DNA of 64,000 nucleotides from Enhygromyxa salina (GCF_002994635.1 NZ_PVNL01000120.1:84993-148992); one strand, 5' to 3'. Shown: positions 1-9,549, counted from the stretch's first letter. A program made the numbers and translations. Notes: a model not told the origin generated them from the sequence alone.

Positions 1-149
1 GGCGACGGCACGGAAGTGGGCGCTCATGCAGGCCTAACTCTGCAAGCCCGGGACCACTTTCACATGCGCTTTGCATCGGCTTCACGCAGGATTTTCAGAC
101 CACGATGATCCCCGCGCCCCGGCCCCGACATTCGGGTCATGCCCGGGAC

Positions 150-1751
150 TCAACCGGCGGTCTTCGCGGCCTCGGCTGCGAGCAGCGCGGCGATCGAGTC
201 CTGCAGTCCGCGCGCGGCCCCTCGGTGCTTGCGCTCGAGCCCATTGAAGATGATCGAGAACGCGATCGGGTCCCGGCCGATCGCGCCCGCGTAGCCGGAC
301 AGCGCCGAGACGTCATCGAGCGTGCCGGTCTTGACCCGCACCCAGTCGCGCGCGTCGCTGTCCTGCAGGCGCGAGCGGGTGGTCCCGTCGGCGCCCATGA
401 TCGCGAGCGAGGCGAGGAAGTCGCTGCGGTAGCGAAAATCGTTGTAGACGTGGCCGAGCAGGTAGGTGAGCGCCCGCGGCGAGATCAGGTTGTTGGCGTA
501 CAGACCCGAGCCGTTGCCGAGCACCAGGCCGGCCTGCGGCATCCCGATCTCGCGGGTGTACGCGCGCAGCTGCTCGAGGGAGGCCTCGGCGGTCGCGTGG
601 GCACCCGGCGCGAGCGTGCGCAGGATCTGCTCGGCCATGAAGTTGTTGGAGAACTTGTTGACCCCGCGGCACAGCTCGGACAGCGACTCCGAGCGGAAGC
701 TGGCGACCAGCTCGGCGTCGCGCGGGACCTCGCCCGTCTCGATCTTGGTCTTGCTGAGCTTCACGCCCCGCTGTGACAGCGCGAGCGCGAGCAGCTCGCC
801 AGCGTAGCGAGATGGATCGCTGATCGGGTAGCGGTACGAGCTGCGACCGTTGGCGACCCCGACCTCGCCGTGGAAGCTGACGATCGTCTTGCCATTCTTC
901 TCCTCGGTCGCAACCCAGAGCTGATTGCGGGTGCCGGCCACGGTCGTGGCGTGGCTGGCGTCGAGCACGAGGCTGGGGATCGCAGGTTGGACGGAGAGCA
1001 CCGGGGCCGCGCCGATCGTCTCGGATGGCCGAGCGAACACCTCGTAGGTGTTGTAGTTGACCGACATTGCGCCGCCGGGGGCCCGGTGCGAGGCGAACTC
1101 GTCCTTTTGATCGAAGCCAGGCGGAAGGCCGTCGTGATCGAAGCGGCTGGCGTCGACCACGATCGGTCCGCGGATCTTGGTGATCCCGGCCGCCTGCAGC
1201 TGACCGGCGAGCTCATAGATCTCCCCGGTGACCAGCGATGGATCCCCGCCGCCTTCAAAGTAGAGCTTGCCGGCGACGACGCCATTTTCGACGCTGGAGG
1301 CGTCCACCCACACGCGCGTCACGTAGCGGTGCTCGGGGCCCAGGCGCGCGAGCGCGGCGGCGGTGGTGACCAGCTTGGCGTTGCTGGCGGGGTTGAGCGC
1401 GGTGTCGGCCTCGCGCGCGTAGAGGCTGTCGCCGGACGCGAGATCGACGACCGAGATGCCGACGCGAAGCTCGGGGGGCAGGGCAGCCGCGGTGATCAGC
1501 TCGTCGATGCGGACATCGAGGGGGGCGTCGCTCGGCGTGTCCGACGAGATCGACGATGACTCGCTCGCCGTCGCCTCGGGCGGGCTGGCGTTCGCTGCTC
1601 GGATCGGCGTGAACCCGGCCGAGCCCGGCTGCGAGCCTGGCGACCCGACGCCGACGCCGACCCCGACGGCCCCGAGCATGCCGAGCGCCCCGAGCAAGCC
1701 GAGCGTGAGGGCGGCTGGCGGACGGCGAGCAGGGATCAAGCGACGGACCAC
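150..1751 (-). CDS. dacB: D-alanyl-D-alanine carboxypeptidase/endopeptidase, PBP4 type (S13)
   Basis: The 533-residue product is a periplasmic low-molecular-mass penicillin-binding protein that trims or cleaves peptide cross-links in peptidoglycan. All three active-site motifs are visible: SNAK with the nucleophile at about Ser123 and Lys126, SNN at about 368-370, and KTG at about 474. The roughly 240 residues between the first two motifs match the insertion typical of the S13 family. The N-terminus has an Arg-rich start and a Gly/Ala/Val-rich hydrophobic segment (signal peptide or anchor), then a Ser/Pro/Glu-rich linker to about residue 75. The start is GTG, preceded on the minus strand by an AGGGTGG-like ribosome site. 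The gene appears monocistronic. Identity is confident; in vivo substrate preference cannot be read from sequence. Confidence 0.93.
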   Translation of the reverse strand: MVRRLIPARRPPAALTLGLLGALGMLGAVGVGVGVGSPGSQPGSAGFTPIRAANASPPEATASESSSISSDTPSDAPLDVRIDELITAAALPPELRVGISVVDLASGDSLYAREADTALNPASNAKLVTTAAALARLGPEHRYVTRVWVDASSVENGVVAGKLYFEGGGDPSLVTGEIYELAGQLQAAGITKIRGPIVVDASRFDHDGLPPGFDQKDEFASHRAPGGAMSVNYNTYEVFARPSETIGAAPVLSVQPAIPSLVLDASHATTVAGTRNQLWVATEEKNGKTIVSFHGEVGVANGRSSYRYPISDPSRYAGELLALALSQRGVKLSKTKIETGEVPRDAELVASFRSESLSELCRGVNKFSNNFMAEQILRTLAPGAHATAEASLEQLRAYTREIGMPQAGLVLGNGSGLYANNLISPRALTYLLGHVYNDFRYRSDFLASLAIMGADGTTRSRLQDSDARDWVRVKTGTLDDVSALSGYAGAIGRDPIAFSIIFNGLERKHRGAARGLQDSIAALLAAEAAKTAG

Positions 1752-1794
1752 GATGCCACCCTAGTCTCAGGCCCGATCAAATCCCAAGTTTTTG

Positions 1795-2094
1795 CTAGTC
1801 GTCGCACAGGTTGGCTTCCTCCTCGTAGATCCAGACGCCGTCGCGGCACCACGCCGCGGTGCTTGCGCCACATGGATCACCCCAGTCGATCACGCACCAC
1901 GAACCCTCGGCCTGGCAGGTCGCCCCAGCCCGGGGCAGCGGCTCGCAGCCATCGGCTGGCGGATCCTCACCGCTACGCGGAGCGGCGCCCGGCTGTTCCG
2001 GCGCATGCACGGCTGGAGTGGGTTCCTCAGTTGGACTCGGGCCGTCGACGTGGCAGCCGACCACGAGCATGAGGAGTCCAGACAGCGGGCGCAT
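1795..2094 (-). CDS. small predicted lipoprotein
   Basis: A 99-residue product starting MRPLSGLLMLVVGC, in which VVGC is a lipobox, so it should be exported and lipid-anchored. The rest is Pro/Glu-rich and then contains spaced Cys residues (CQAEGSWCVIDWGDPCG). A frame extension 12 codons upstream was rejected because the signal peptide begins at the ATG at 2094. It is divergent from the protease gene starting at 2112, so the two share a promoter region of under 20 bp between start codons. I recognise no family; small Cys-rich lipoproteins of this type recur through the window. Confidence 0.6.
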   Translation of the reverse strand: MRPLSGLLMLVVGCHVDGPSPTEEPTPAVHAPEQPGAAPRSGEDPPADGCEPLPRAGATCQAEGSWCVIDWGDPCGASTAAWCRDGVWIYEEEANLCDD

Positions 2095-2111
2095 GGTGAT
2101 AGTCTCACGCC

Positions 2112-4451
2112 GTGGCGGCCCCACATGCAAACCCGGAGCTCAGGTGCGTGGCTGCTCGTCGCGCGGCTGGGTGGGCGCTGGTGCTCGCCGCGGGCCTGGT
2201 CGTGGCCCCGCGAGCCCACGCGGGTGAACCTCGACTCGACGAGCTCGCGGCCGCGCGAGGGATCGACGCGGGTGAGCTCGCCGTCGCGCGACGGGTGGTG
2301 GTCCCAGCTGGCTCCGGGCCCCGCCAGGCCAGCGCCGAGCGGCGCGAGCTCGAGCTCCACGGGATCCCGATACGCGGCGCCTACGAGACCGCGTGGACCA
2401 GCAGCGACGGATCGGCGCAGGTCGTGGCCTCGCGCTACCCCGGCGTCGACGCCCAGCTGCGGCCGGATCAGCGCCGGTTCGAGCTCGCCGAGGCCCGCCG
2501 GGCGGTGGTCCCCTTGCTGCGCCCCGATCAGCTGCAGCGGATCGGCAGCGTCGACCAGTTAACCGGCGAGCTGGTCTACGTGCTGCTGTTCGACGTCCCG
2601 GTCTTGGCCTGGGAGTTCACCACGCCGCTGAGCCAGCGCCCGACCCCCAGCCGATCGCAGGTGTGGGTCAGCGCCGGGACGGGCCGGGTGCTCGACGTGA
2701 TCGAGCTGGTCGACCTCGACAACCAGGCGCAGGTCTACGCGATCAACCCCCAGCACACCCCGGATCCGTCAACGGTCACGCTCACCAACATCGATCTCGA
2801 CCAGCAGTCGTGGGTCGAAGACACGCTGCTCGACGGCACCTACCTGACCGGGACGAGGGTTCGGGTGTTCAACTGCATCGACGAAGAGGACGGGCCCTAC
2901 GCGCCGTGGCGCAGCGACGACGAGTGCTTTCCCACCCAGCAGATCAGCGCCGACGCGCAGGGCGACTTCTTCGTCTCGCTGCCCAACATCACGCTGCTCG
3001 CCGACAACCGCGACCCCACCGATCTCTACGCCGAGCTGTCGATGTACTGGCACGCGGAGAAGTTCTTCGGCTTCATGGACACGCTCGGGGTCGAGGGCTT
3101 CCCGTGCGAGCTGTCGAACATGGTCGCCAATTTTCACTGGCTCTCGCCCTCGCCCGGCTACCCGGAAGTCGACTATGGGCCGTTCAACAACGCCTATTAC
3201 AGCGGAAGCTGCGAGCTCGAGAGCGGGCCGACCATGCTGTTTGGCCAGGGCTCGGAGATCGACTTCGCGTATGACGGCGACGTCGTCTACCACGAGCTCG
3301 GCCACGGGATCGTGCAGCACCTGACGCCGGCCGGGCTGCGCCAGCACCGGAGCCGCGCCGATGGCGTGCTGCGGGACGCCCGAGCGCTGAATGAGTCGAT
3401 CGCCGACTACCACACCCTGATGCTCACCGATCGCCCGGAGCTGGGTGACTACGCTGGGTTTTACTGGTCGAGCCTCGGCCGCGCGTGGATCCGCGACGCC
3501 GACAACGACGCCCAGTGTCCCCGCGACATGGCCGGCCAGGAGCACAACGACAGCGCGCCGTTCACCGCGGCGCTGTGGGCCGCGCGGCGGCGGGTCGGGG
3601 CCAAGCTCGATCCCGTGGTCATCGCCAGCTTGCCGCTGCTGCCCGGCGACGCCTCGATCGAAGAGGCCGCGGCCGCGCTGCTGATGATCGCCGCCAGCGA
3701 GCGCGACGCCGGGGCCTGGACCAGCGGCGACTACGAGCAGCTCGAGCGCGCGCTCGCGGCCCGCAACTTGATCGACTGCGAGCGGGTGGTCGACGATCCG
3801 GCGAGCGTCGACGATCCCTTCTTCTTGTACCTGCGCAACAACGGCAAGTTCGTCTCGCCGTTCTGGCCCGGCCCCGTGCAGTACCGCCAGGTCGTGCCCG
3901 AGGGCTCGGACAACCTGCTGATCAGCTTCGAGGTGTCCGAAGAGGGCAACTCGGCCGGACAGCCGGTCAGGAACGACGTCGAGGTCCGGGTCCTGGTCAA
4001 GCGCAGCAGCGTGTCGGAGGACGGATCGATCCAGTTCGAGTACGAGCTCGCGGCGCTCGGCCACGCCGACGAAGAGAACGGCGACATCGACGAGACCTGG
4101 GAGGTCACGGGCGACTGGGACGAGAGCTACACCCCGACGACGCTGGGGGAGGCGCGCCGCCAGGTGCTGATCCGCGGGCTCGAGGCGGGCGAGGCGGTCC
4201 ACGTGTCGTTCGTCAACTTGGATCTCTCGACGGTCGTGGTCCGCGAGCTGCAATTCGCCAATGTGCCGACCGAAGAGCTCGACGGCGGCTCGCCCGGGGC
4301 CGGCCGCGATCCGGAGATCCTCGAGGAAGAGGGCGGTTGCGCTTGCGCGAGCGCGGGGCCTGGCGGTAGTGACGACGGGCCTGGTCAGGGCCTCGTCGCG
4401 GGGATGCTGGTGCTGCTCGCGCTCGGTCGTCACAGGTCTCGTCGCCGGTGA
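2112..4451 (+). CDS. surface zinc metalloprotease, M36-like, with MYXO-CTERM tail
   Basis: The protein of up to 779 residues has an N-terminal signal peptide ending near AHA (residues 35-37), a propeptide-like region, and the zinc motif HELGH at about 394-398. A NESIAD segment about 30 residues later supplies the likely third ligand Glu. That HExxH plus distant ExxxD spacing fits the M4/M36 (fungalysin) gluzincins. The C-terminus has a Cys-x-Cys motif, then Gly-rich residues, a hydrophobic helix and a final Arg cluster, which is the MYXO-CTERM sorting signal, so the enzyme is likely processed and displayed on the cell surface. The start is GTG at 2112; a GTG at 2148 would also give a good signal peptide. 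Its TGA overlaps the GTG of the next gene. Confidence 0.85.
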   Translation: MAAPHANPELRCVAARRAAGWALVLAAGLVVAPRAHAGEPRLDELAAARGIDAGELAVARRVVVPAGSGPRQASAERRELELHGIPIRGAYETAWTSSDGSAQVVASRYPGVDAQLRPDQRRFELAEARRAVVPLLRPDQLQRIGSVDQLTGELVYVLLFDVPVLAWEFTTPLSQRPTPSRSQVWVSAGTGRVLDVIELVDLDNQAQVYAINPQHTPDPSTVTLTNIDLDQQSWVEDTLLDGTYLTGTRVRVFNCIDEEDGPYAPWRSDDECFPTQQISADAQGDFFVSLPNITLLADNRDPTDLYAELSMYWHAEKFFGFMDTLGVEGFPCELSNMVANFHWLSPSPGYPEVDYGPFNNAYYSGSCELESGPTMLFGQGSEIDFAYDGDVVYHELGHGIVQHLTPAGLRQHRSRADGVLRDARALNESIADYHTLMLTDRPELGDYAGFYWSSLGRAWIRDADNDAQCPRDMAGQEHNDSAPFTAALWAARRRVGAKLDPVVIASLPLLPGDASIEEAAAALLMIAASERDAGAWTSGDYEQLERALAARNLIDCERVVDDPASVDDPFFLYLRNNGKFVSPFWPGPVQYRQVVPEGSDNLLISFEVSEEGNSAGQPVRNDVEVRVLVKRSSVSEDGSIQFEYELAALGHADEENGDIDETWEVTGDWDESYTPTTLGEARRQVLIRGLEAGEAVHVSFVNLDLSTVVVRELQFANVPTEELDGGSPGAGRDPEILEEEGGCACASAGPGGSDDGPGQGLVAGMLVLLALGRHRSRRR

Positions 4452-5146
4452 GTGCGTCCAATCCACAGCCTCGCGTGTCGCCGGACCAGCCCGAGGGTTC
4501 GGGCGTAGGTGCGTCGACGCAGCGGGCGTTGCCGGCCTGGCTGGTGCATCTGCGGCGGGTCGTCAACGTCGTGGTTCCGCTCGCGCTGGCCTATCTGATG
4601 GTGCTGGGTGCGGTGCCCCGCGAGCACTTCGAGGGTCGGATGCGAGACCAGCACGACAAGCTCGTCGCGGCGATGAAGCAGATCTCGCTCAGCCAGACGT
4701 GGAGCATGTACGCGCCCGATCCCGGTCGTGGGCACTTCTACATGCGGATCAGGGCCTACGACGCCGACGGGACCGTGCGCGAGCTCGACGAGACCTTCAT
4801 GGCCGAGCACGGCTGGGGCACGGCGCGGGCCTGGAATCGCTCGCGTCTCGATATCTGGCAGCACGCGGTCACGCGTCGGATCGATCAAGTCAACCGCAAC
4901 CGTACGTGGTACCTGCGCGGGGTCTGCCTGCGAGAAGCCCGGCGCGGGTACGACGTCCAGCGGCTCGAGATGACGCGGGTCTATCGGAGGATCCGCTCGC
5001 CCGATCAGGTCCGCGAGGGCAAGGACATCCTCGGGCCGGCCAAGATCAAGAAGGCGCAAGATGGCAGCTGCCGGGTCAGGATCATCCAGGACATGATCGA
5101 GCTCGACCGCGCGCGCCGGGGCGAGCCGGAGGCCGACCGTGGCTGA
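4448..5146 (+). CDS. one-pass membrane protein, partner of the HTTM protein
   Basis: A 232-residue protein with one clear transmembrane helix at about residues 36-56 and a charged C-terminal domain containing WSMYAPDPG. A WxMY/FxP segment of this kind is common in short proteins encoded next to HTTM (vitamin K carboxylase-like) proteins. The GTG start overlaps the stop of the protease gene (GTGA), and its own 3' end overlaps the next gene by 8 bp, so the three genes are probably translationally coupled. I do not know its function; a subunit or accessory role for the HTTM protein is inferred from context only. Confidence 0.7.
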   Translation: MSASNPQPRVSPDQPEGSGVGASTQRALPAWLVHLRRVVNVVVPLALAYLMVLGAVPREHFEGRMRDQHDKLVAAMKQISLSQTWSMYAPDPGRGHFYMRIRAYDADGTVRELDETFMAEHGWGTARAWNRSRLDIWQHAVTRRIDQVNRNRTWYLRGVCLREARRGYDVQRLEMTRVYRRIRSPDQVREGKDILGPAKIKKAQDGSCRVRIIQDMIELDRARRGEPEADRG

Positions 5147-6227
5147 TCAGCCCGCGCCATCCAAGCAGGGCGAGCCATCCAAGCCGGGCGAGCCATCCAA
5201 ACCGGGCGAGCCGGCGTCGAAGCGGCTGGGGGCGCGGTTGCTCGACGCGCTACTCTCGGGCCAGGAGGACGCGCTGGCGCTCGGCGTGGTCCGGGCCGCG
5301 CTCGCGGGGCTGCTGTTGATCTCGGCGCTGCTGCACGCGGGCGCGGTCGGGGAGTACTTCTCCGACGAATCCATGATTAACGACCGCTTCGCGAAGCTGG
5401 CGTTTCCCGCCCGCTGGTCGCTGTTCTTCACGATCACCGATCCCACGGCCGTGCGCGCGCTGTGGGGGATCGGCGTGATCGCGCTGGGCATGTGGACGGT
5501 CGGGCTGTTCACGCGGGTCAGCTCGATCGTGGGGATGCTGCTGTGGATCAGCATGTACGGCCGCAACCCGCTGCTCTATGCCTACCCCGATCAGCTCGCG
5601 CTGGTGTTCGGGGTGCTGCTGGTCATGATGCCGGCCGGGCGCGGGTTCTCGCTGGACGCCCGGTGGTTTGGCTGGGGCGGCACGGTGCCCGTGTGGTGTC
5701 GACGGATTCTGCAATTGCAGCTGGCGATCATGTACACGGCCACTGGGCTGGAGAAGACCGGCGACACCTGGCACGTCGACGGGACCGCGATCTACTACAC
5801 GCTCAACAACCCGTATAACCGCCACTTCGACGCCGGGCCGTTCTTTGCTGCGATCCAGCCGTGGCTGCTGCGGCCGATGACCTACGCGGTGCTGGTCTGG
5901 GAGGTCTCGTTCGGGGGCTTCGCCGCCTACAACTGGCTGCGCGACGCGGCCGGGCGCCGGTTGCCCGCGTGGGGCCAGCGGCGCCGCGAGGGCCGACCGG
6001 GGCTGGCGATCCCGGACCTGCGCTGGCTGTTCCTGGGCTTTGGCGCGACCATGCACATCGGCATTCAGCTGGGGGTGTATGTGGTGTTCTTCTCGCCGCT
6101 GGTCGTCGGCTCGTACCTGGCGTTCTTCAGCAGCGACGATCTCCGCGCGCTGGTGGCCTGGCCGCGGCGGGCGCTGGCGTGGGTGCGCGGACTTCGACTG
6201 CGGGGCGCTAGGCCGGCAGCGGGATGA
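5139..6227 (+). CDS. HTTM-domain (vitamin K-dependent carboxylase-like) membrane protein
   Basis: The 362-residue protein has about seven hydrophobic segments and hallmarks of the HTTM family: a RNPLL segment, a PAGRGFSLDARW segment, and RILQLQLAIMYTATGLEK followed by GTAIYYTLNN. HTTM proteins are relatives of the membrane part of vitamin K-dependent gamma-glutamyl carboxylase, but bacterial substrates are mostly unknown. The N-terminus carries a short repeat (SKPGEP units) encoded by 18-bp direct repeats at about 5160-5215. It overlaps the preceding gene by 8 bp and the convergent pirin gene by 20 bp. Carboxylase activity is not demonstrated by anything visible here. Confidence 0.8.
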   Translation: MADQPAPSKQGEPSKPGEPSKPGEPASKRLGARLLDALLSGQEDALALGVVRAALAGLLLISALLHAGAVGEYFSDESMINDRFAKLAFPARWSLFFTITDPTAVRALWGIGVIALGMWTVGLFTRVSSIVGMLLWISMYGRNPLLYAYPDQLALVFGVLLVMMPAGRGFSLDARWFGWGGTVPVWCRRILQLQLAIMYTATGLEKTGDTWHVDGTAIYYTLNNPYNRHFDAGPFFAAIQPWLLRPMTYAVLVWEVSFGGFAAYNWLRDAAGRRLPAWGQRRREGRPGLAIPDLRWLFLGFGATMHIGIQLGVYVVFFSPLVVGSYLAFFSSDDLRALVAWPRRALAWVRGLRLRGARPAAG

Positions 6228-7122
6228 ACTCGTCCTCGTCGCCGGGCACCTTGGGAAACCGTCCCTCGGCCCAGTCCTGCTTGGCCTGCTCGATCCGCTC
6301 GCGGTTGCTCGACACAAAGTTCCACCAGATGTGACGCTGGCCTTCGAGCGGCGCGCCGCCGAGCAGCATCACGCGCGCGTCGGTGATCGCCGTGAGCCGT
6401 GGAGACGTGCCCGCGGCGTAGATCAGCATGCGACCGGCCTCGGCGGGCTCGGCCCCACACGAGACGCTGCCCTCCGCAATGTAGGCGGCGCGATCGGGAT
6501 GCCCGGTCGGGAGCTCGACCTCGCTTCCGGCTGGCATGATCGCCTCGACGTAGAACAGCGGCGAGAACACGTGGACCGGCGACGTGACCCCGAACGCCGA
6601 GCCGGCCAGGACCCGCAGCCGCGCCCCGCCTCGCTCGACCTCGGGCAGCGTGTCGGCGCCGTGGTGGTGGAACTCGGGCTCGACTTCTTCGAACTGGGCG
6701 GGCAGGGCGACCCACAGCTGAATTCCGTGCAGCTGCGGCCCCTGGGCCCGGGCCTCGGCGCTGGTTCGCTCGGAGTGGACGATGCCGCGGCCTGCCGTCA
6801 TCCAATTGATGGCACCTGGGCGGATCGGCTGGTGGGTGCCCAAGCTGTCGCGGTGCACGATCTCACCGTCGAACAGGTACGTCACCGTCGCCAGGTTGAT
6901 GTGGGGATGCGGACGCACGTCGAGCCCGCGCCCCGGCTCCAACTTGGCCGGGCCCATGTGGTCGAAGAACACGAACGGGCCGACCGCGCGGCGGGCCGCC
7001 GACGGCAAGATCCGCCGGACGCTGAAGCCATCGATGTCGCGCGGCTTGCCGTCGATGATCGTCTCGATCTCGTGGGTCGGGGTGGTCTTACACTCGGGGG
7101 AGTTTGCTGGTTGGGTGCTCAT
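6208..7122 (-). CDS. pirin family protein (bicupin)
   Basis: A 304-residue protein with the N-terminal pirin cupin signature: VRPHPHINLATVTYLFDGE, then HRDS and GRGIVHSER, which supply the metal-binding His residues. A second cupin-like half follows. Bacterial pirins bind iron and some have quercetinase activity; the biological role is often oxidative or regulatory. A GAGG ribosome site lies about 8 nt before the ATG. The stop codon of the upstream nitroreductase gene lies 34 bp before this start, so the two form a likely operon of redox-related functions. The 3' end overlaps the convergent HTTM gene by 20 bp. Confidence 0.92.
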   Translation of the reverse strand: MSTQPANSPECKTTPTHEIETIIDGKPRDIDGFSVRRILPSAARRAVGPFVFFDHMGPAKLEPGRGLDVRPHPHINLATVTYLFDGEIVHRDSLGTHQPIRPGAINWMTAGRGIVHSERTSAEARAQGPQLHGIQLWVALPAQFEEVEPEFHHHGADTLPEVERGGARLRVLAGSAFGVTSPVHVFSPLFYVEAIMPAGSEVELPTGHPDRAAYIAEGSVSCGAEPAEAGRMLIYAAGTSPRLTAITDARVMLLGGAPLEGQRHIWWNFVSSNRERIEQAKQDWAEGRFPKVPGDEDEFIPLPA

Positions 7123-7156
7123 CGCAAAACCTCGTCACGCGGGGGCAGAGCTGGCA

Positions 7157-7777
7157 CTACGAGAGCGGCGTGTCCCAGGTTCCAGCGAACACGAATTCCG
7201 CCTGGGGGTGGCGAATTCGTGCTCCGCGGTCGCGCGCGCGCAGATCCTCGGGGAGCTGGTCAGGGGCGCCGGGATAGCCCAGGGCGATCGCCGCGACAGG
7301 CTCGAACGAGTCGGGGATCGCATACAGCTCACGGGCTCGATCTGGCGAGAAGCCGGCCATCTGATGGACCCCGAGGCCCAGGGCGGCGGCCTGCAGGCTG
7401 AGCTGGGCGGTGGCGAGGCCGACGTCGTGCAGCGCGTGGCGATTGGGCCGGTCGTTGGCCGCGAAGGCCAGGCGGGCGACCGACAGCATCAGGACCGGGG
7501 CGGCCTGGGCCCAGCGCTGGTTCTTCTCGACCAGGCACGACAGCATCCGCGCGAACTCGGCCTCCTGCTCGCGGCGGGCGACGATGTACCGCCACGGCTG
7601 CTCGTTGAAGCACGACGGACCCCAGCGCGCTGCCTCGAGCACGGAGCGAAGATCGCGGTCGGCGACCGGCTGACTCGAGAACGCGAGCGGGCTCCACCGG
7701 CGACGGATCAGCTCGTGCACGTCGTGATCCGTCGAGGCATCCCGGGAGCTGGGCTGGGGCTCATGGCGGTCGTCCAT
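7157..7777 (-). CDS. nitroreductase family flavoprotein
   Basis: A 206-residue protein of usual nitroreductase length. Family features are the N-terminal RRRWSPLAFSSQPV segment, the FMN-binding ARWGPSCFNEQPWRY region, and the GLATAQLSLQAAALGLGVHQMAGF helix typical of the dimer core. It should bind FMN and reduce nitro compounds or quinones with NAD(P)H, probably in the cytoplasm. It is the first gene of a two-gene unit with the pirin gene 34 bp downstream. The specific substrate cannot be assigned. Confidence 0.88.
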   Translation of the reverse strand: MDDRHEPQPSSRDASTDHDVHELIRRRWSPLAFSSQPVADRDLRSVLEAARWGPSCFNEQPWRYIVARREQEAEFARMLSCLVEKNQRWAQAAPVLMLSVARLAFAANDRPNRHALHDVGLATAQLSLQAAALGLGVHQMAGFSPDRARELYAIPDSFEPVAAIALGYPGAPDQLPEDLRARDRGARIRHPQAEFVFAGTWDTPLS

Positions 7778-7859
7778 TCAGGCAACGTCGATCAGCCGGG
7801 TTCAAAGCGCAAGCTTGCGGAGCTCACGCCGCTCGACGATGCGCTACCCTGGCCTCCGA

Positions 7860-8063
7860 ATGAGCCGCGGCGTCGAGCATGGGCTGTTCTGGGCCGCGGT
7901 GGTGGCCCTGCTCATCGCCCACATGTTTGGGTTTGGCCAGGGCCAGCGACCGCTGCTGGGCGGCTGGGTGCCGCTGGACCTGGCCTACCGCGTCGCGTGG
8001 ATCACCGCCGCGGCTGTGCTGGTGTTCTGGATGACGGGCCGGCTGTGGCCCGACAACGAGTGA
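7860..8063 (+). CDS. small two-helix membrane protein, DUF3311-like symporter partner
   Basis: A protein of about 67 residues (MSRGVEHGLFW...) with two transmembrane helices separated by a short loop containing LLGGWVPLDLAYR. Its size, topology and position 10 bp ahead of a sodium:solute symporter gene match the DUF3311 proteins that commonly accompany such symporters. The frame is open further upstream and an ATG at 7839 is possible, but neither start has a good ribosome site. A role in assembly or function of the symporter is inferred from the conserved pairing. Confidence 0.65.
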   Translation: MSRGVEHGLFWAAVVALLIAHMFGFGQGQRPLLGGWVPLDLAYRVAWITAAAVLVFWMTGRLWPDNE

Positions 8064-8073
8064 GGCCGAGCCC

Positions 8074-9549
8074 ATGAGCGCCGCTTCGATTCGCTTGGCT
8101 GTGATCCTCTCGTACTTCGCGATCGTGCTGGTGATCGGCGCGCTCGCGTTCCGCCGGACCCCGTCCACGGCCGAGGACTACTTCCTGGGCGGCCGGACCG
8201 CGAAGACCGTGGTGCTGTTCATGGCGCTGTTCGGCACCAACATCACGCCCTTCGTGCTGATGGGGATCCCCGGCTTGGCCTACCACCACGGGGTCGCGGT
8301 GTTCGGGCTCAACGCCGCGATCGTGGTGCTGGGGATCCCGCTGAGCTTCTGGATCATCGGCTACCCGGCGTGGATCGCCTCGAAGCGACTGGGCGTGGTC
8401 ACGCCGGCCGAGCTGTTCGCCCGCCGGTTTGACGCGCGGTGGTTCGGGTGGCTGATGTTCGCGGTGTTCTTCATCTACACGGTCCCGTACATGGTCACCG
8501 CGGTGGCCGGCGTCGGGATCGCCGTAGACGTGCTCAGCGAGGGCGCGATCGGGTTCGAGCTGGCCGCGGCCGGGATCTTGGTGATCACGCTGGCCTACAC
8601 CAGCCTCGGCGGCATGAAGGCCACGATGTGGACCAACGTGTTTCAGGGCGCGGTGTTTCTGGGCTTCTCGCTGCTGGCGTTCTTCTTGATCGCCGACGAC
8701 TTTGGCGGCCTGTCGAAGGTGATGCAGCAGGTCCACGCCGCGTCGCCGAAGCTGTTCGAGCGACCCTCGGATGGCCCGTTCGCTCCGGGCGCGTGGGCCT
8801 CGTGGGCGCTGGCGATCGCGCTGACGGTGATCGCCTTTCCGCATATGTTGGTGCGGATCTTCGCGGCCAAGGACGTCCGCGCGCTCAAGAATGCGTGTCG
8901 GTACTACCCGCTGGCCATGATCGTACTTTGGATCCCGGCGGTGCTGTTTGGAATGTGGGCGACTCTCGAACACCCGGGGCTGGAGGGCCGGGCATCAGAC
9001 GCCGTGTTTCCGATGTTGGTGCTCGACCACCTGGGTCCGGCGCTGCAGGGCGTCGCGCTCGCGGGGATCCTCGCGGCGGTGATGTCGACCCTCGACGCGC
9101 AGATGCTGACGCTCTCGTCCATGCTGACCCGCGACGTGCTGCCGCAGGCGCTGGGGGAGCGCCACCCGGTCGGTCTGGGGCGGCTGTTCTTGGTGGTGCT
9201 GGCGCTGCTGACCTGGTGGTTCGTCGTCAACAAGCCGGCCTCGATCTTCAAGCTCGCGGGCGTGAGCTTCTCCGGCTACGTGACCTTGGTGCCCACGCTG
9301 CTGCTGGGGCTGCGGTGGCGCCGGTTCACGGTGTGGGGGGCGACGGCGTCGCTGGTGCTCGGCAACCTGGTGCTGGCCGCGAGCTTTGCTGGGTGGATCC
9401 CGAGCCTGGGGTTGCTGCCGGTCGCGTGGGGGTTGGCGGCCGCGATCGTGGGCGCTGTGGTCGGGTCGTGGATCAGCCCCGCGACCGCGCCGGGCGTGGT
9501 CGAGGCGGTGCTCGGTCCGGTCGAGCGGGCGCTGGGCCGGCGCGCCTGA
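8074..9549 (+). CDS. sodium:solute symporter (SSS family)
   Basis: A 491-residue integral membrane protein with about thirteen hydrophobic helices. The N-terminal STAEDYFLGGRTAKTVVLFM segment is the typical SSS entry motif. Mid-protein SLGGMKATMWTNVFQG and LAGILAAVMSTLDAQMLTLSS correspond to conserved SSS core segments around the sodium and substrate sites. It should import an organic solute with sodium; the solute is not identifiable. A GAGG site precedes the ATG by about 9 nt, and the DUF3311-like gene ends 10 bp upstream, so the two are co-transcribed. Confidence 0.9.
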   Translation: MSAASIRLAVILSYFAIVLVIGALAFRRTPSTAEDYFLGGRTAKTVVLFMALFGTNITPFVLMGIPGLAYHHGVAVFGLNAAIVVLGIPLSFWIIGYPAWIASKRLGVVTPAELFARRFDARWFGWLMFAVFFIYTVPYMVTAVAGVGIAVDVLSEGAIGFELAAAGILVITLAYTSLGGMKATMWTNVFQGAVFLGFSLLAFFLIADDFGGLSKVMQQVHAASPKLFERPSDGPFAPGAWASWALAIALTVIAFPHMLVRIFAAKDVRALKNACRYYPLAMIVLWIPAVLFGMWATLEHPGLEGRASDAVFPMLVLDHLGPALQGVALAGILAAVMSTLDAQMLTLSSMLTRDVLPQALGERHPVGLGRLFLVVLALLTWWFVVNKPASIFKLAGVSFSGYVTLVPTLLLGLRWRRFTVWGATASLVLGNLVLAASFAGWIPSLGLLPVAWGLAAAIVGAVVGSWISPATAPGVVEAVLGPVERALGRRA

